Shown here piece by piece: positions 6,708-8,316 of a stretch of 8,316 nt of DNA (position 1 is the first letter of the stretch; every line of letters starts with the position of its first letter). The translations under genes and the position numbers were made by a program. A model generated the notes under the pieces. The model was not told where the DNA came from. It was given only the letters and a program-made list of their open reading frames with translations, and did not search any database. Origin of the DNA: Desulfobacterales bacterium (GTDB taxonomy: Bacteria > Desulfobacterota > Desulfobacteria > Desulfobacterales > UBA2174_A); contig JALOPD010000245.1 of NCBI GenBank assembly GCA_025454075.1, forward strand, positions 1-8,316. The letters run 5' to 3'.

Positions 6708-8316
6708 ATGAGGTACGCAGAGACGGGGTACAATCTGGAGATTGATCTCACGCGCGGAAACATCGAGCGGGTGGAAACCGATCCGAGAGACACCGAGCTT
6801 TACCGGCTGCAACCGCACCATCGTCTCCACCATTTCGCCGCAGACCCTGTTGATGGCATTTTCCATGATGGGGGGGTTCTGGGCGCCTGAATTGAAGTAT
6901 GCCGGCTATGACAAGGTGATCTTTCGCGGCAAGTCCCCCGGCCTGGTTTACCTGTGGATCCACAACGACAAAGTCGAAATACGCGACGCCTCCCATTTGC
7001 GCGGGAAAGGCGCCGGTGAGACGGCGGAGCTGATTCGGCAGGAGTTGAAGGAGCCGAAAGCCCAGGTGGCCGCCATCGGACTGGCCGGTGAAAACAGGGT
7101 CTTCTTCGCTTCCATCGAGCAGGGCCGGTCCAGCGCCAGCCGCGGCGGCATCGGCGCCGTCATGGGGGACAAGGGGTTGAAGGCGATCGCGGTCCGCGGG
7201 ACCAAAGACGTCAATGTCGCCCGGCCGGCGGAGTTCATGGAACTCTGCAACGACGTGCTGAAATACATCAAGCATCGGGAACAAAACCCGATCCCGGGGG
7301 TCATGCCGATTTTGGCCGGCCTGGGGTCGCCGCAAGAGATGAAGGTGCACGACGAGAAGTGGCATACCGAGAATTTCATGTGGGGCAACTCGCGCACCCG
7401 CAGAAAAGATTTCTGGAACAAGGACGTCGCCGAGAAGTGGACGGAAACGTTGGACAAGATGCGGACGCGGCTGATCAGCTGCTACAACTGTCCGATGAAA
7501 TGCGGCGCGACCATTTCCGTACCGGGCCTTCCGACCTACATGATGAAATGCTTCTCGAAGCTCACCTACACCATGGCGGCCATGTCGGACCTCGAATTCG
7601 GTTTGAAAATCGCTCAGCGCGCCACGGAGTACGGCGTGGACGGGTTCTCGACCCCGCAGGTGATGGCCTTCGCCTTGGAGCTTCACGAGAACGGCATCCT
7701 CACCGACAACGACCTGCCGGGCATGCCCCCCGGCAACGAGGATAGGTTTCACTGGCTGCTCGACCGAATTGTGCGGCGGGAAGGGATCGGCGATGTCCTG
7801 GCCAACGGCACCTACTGGGCCGCCCAACAGATCGGCAAAGGCGCGGAGGCTTACGCCCACAACAACATCAAGAAGCACGAACAGCTGCCGCTCAAGCTGT
7901 CGATGCTCAACCCCATCTATTTCCTGATGTATGCCACCGGCGAGAAGATCAACATCACCCAGATCGAAGGGCAGTTCCCCCAGGCGCCTTTCCCGACCCG
8001 AGAGGAGCGGGAGGAGTTCGTCAAGGACTGGATCCAGGTTCCGGATGAAAAGTTCAAGCAGTATCTGCTGGACTGGGAGCCGCGCGGGGAGAAATCAATG
8101 CCCTTTTACCCGACGGTCCAAATGTGCTGCGACATCGTCGACTGGCAGGAGCGGATGCACTACATCGATGACGCGCTCGGGATGTGCGCCGGCCTCTCCT
8201 CCTTCCCCCTGAAGCCGCCGTACCACATCCACAACTACCCGAAGTTCATCTCCGCCGGCGCCGGGATCGACATGGACCCGGAAAAATTGACGCAGGCGGC
8301 CAAAAGGTACCGGGCC
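6708..8316 (+). pseudogene. bamB: Class II benzoyl-CoA reductase tungsten subunit BamB; internal deletion, 3' end beyond window
   Basis: BamB is the tungstopterin subunit of ATP-independent benzoyl-CoA reductase, which dearomatises benzoyl-CoA to cyclohexa-1,5-diene-1-carboxyl-CoA. It belongs to the aldehyde:ferredoxin oxidoreductase family. ATG 6708 (AAGGGG at 6696-6701) gives MRYAETGYNLEIDLTRGNIE and continues to TELY (ending 6803). The homologous sequence then resumes in another frame at GGC 6805 (GCNRTIVSTISPQT) and stays open to 8316 (504 codons). By comparison with Geobacter BamB as I recall it, about 41 residues are missing between TELY and GCNRTIV, roughly 122 nt. The lost part includes the GGLGTNAKILW and LLCGTPA region of the AFOR N-terminal domain that binds the pterin. 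The rest looks intact: CYNCPMKC (cluster cysteines at 7480, 7489, 7501), MKCF, KKHEQLPLKLSML, and DDALGMCAGLSSF with the probable fourth ligand at 8185. The absence of other lesions suggests an assembly fault or very recent deletion. As written, translation from 6708 ends at TGA 6888-6890. Confidence 0.88.

Overview
The window comes from a GC-rich, strictly anaerobic bacterium, most likely a member of the former Deltaproteobacteria (Desulfobacterota or Geobacter/Syntrophus relatives). Three things point there: a ferredoxin-linked 2-oxoacid oxidoreductase of the VOR type, a cmk-rpsA pair, and the start of bamB, the tungsten subunit of class II (ATP-independent) benzoyl-CoA reductase. Class II benzoyl-CoA reductase is known from obligate anaerobes that degrade aromatic compounds. 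All recognised genes are on the + strand.

Layout. Positions 1-21 may hold the tail of an upstream gene. Positions 23-2462 encode three subunits of a 2-oxoacid:ferredoxin oxidoreductase: vorB (alpha-like), a TPP-binding beta subunit that is frameshifted by a small internal deletion, and a gamma subunit that overlaps the beta stop. Next come hisC (2520-3614, GTG start preferred), a 112-nt spacer with two different short tandem repeats, cmk (3727-4401, TTG start), and a 209-nt spacer with a candidate promoter. rpsA (4611-6398, six S1 domains) ends in a strong intrinsic terminator (6453-6484). A 309-nt gene-free region (6399-6707) follows. It holds the terminator, a near-consensus sigma70 promoter, an AT-rich operator-like repeat cluster and a short inverted repeat. 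It leads into bamB (6708 to the window end), which is broken near its N-terminus by an apparent loss of about 122 nt and runs off the right edge.

How the genes fit together. The VOR enzyme would oxidise branched-chain or related 2-oxoacids to acyl-CoA and reduce ferredoxin. The aminotransferase beside it could supply 2-oxoacids, although hisC-cmk-rpsA also looks like a remnant of the aromatic amino acid/cmk/rpsA supraoperon known from other proteobacteria. bamB forms a separate, separately promoted unit, presumably the first gene of a bam operon that dearomatises benzoyl-CoA.

The most notable points are the two out-of-frame internal deletions, in the VOR beta gene and in bamB, and the promoter/operator architecture in front of bamB. 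I do not see a clearly new biological system. The deletions could be assembly artefacts, real pseudogenisation or population variants, and raw reads would be needed to decide.
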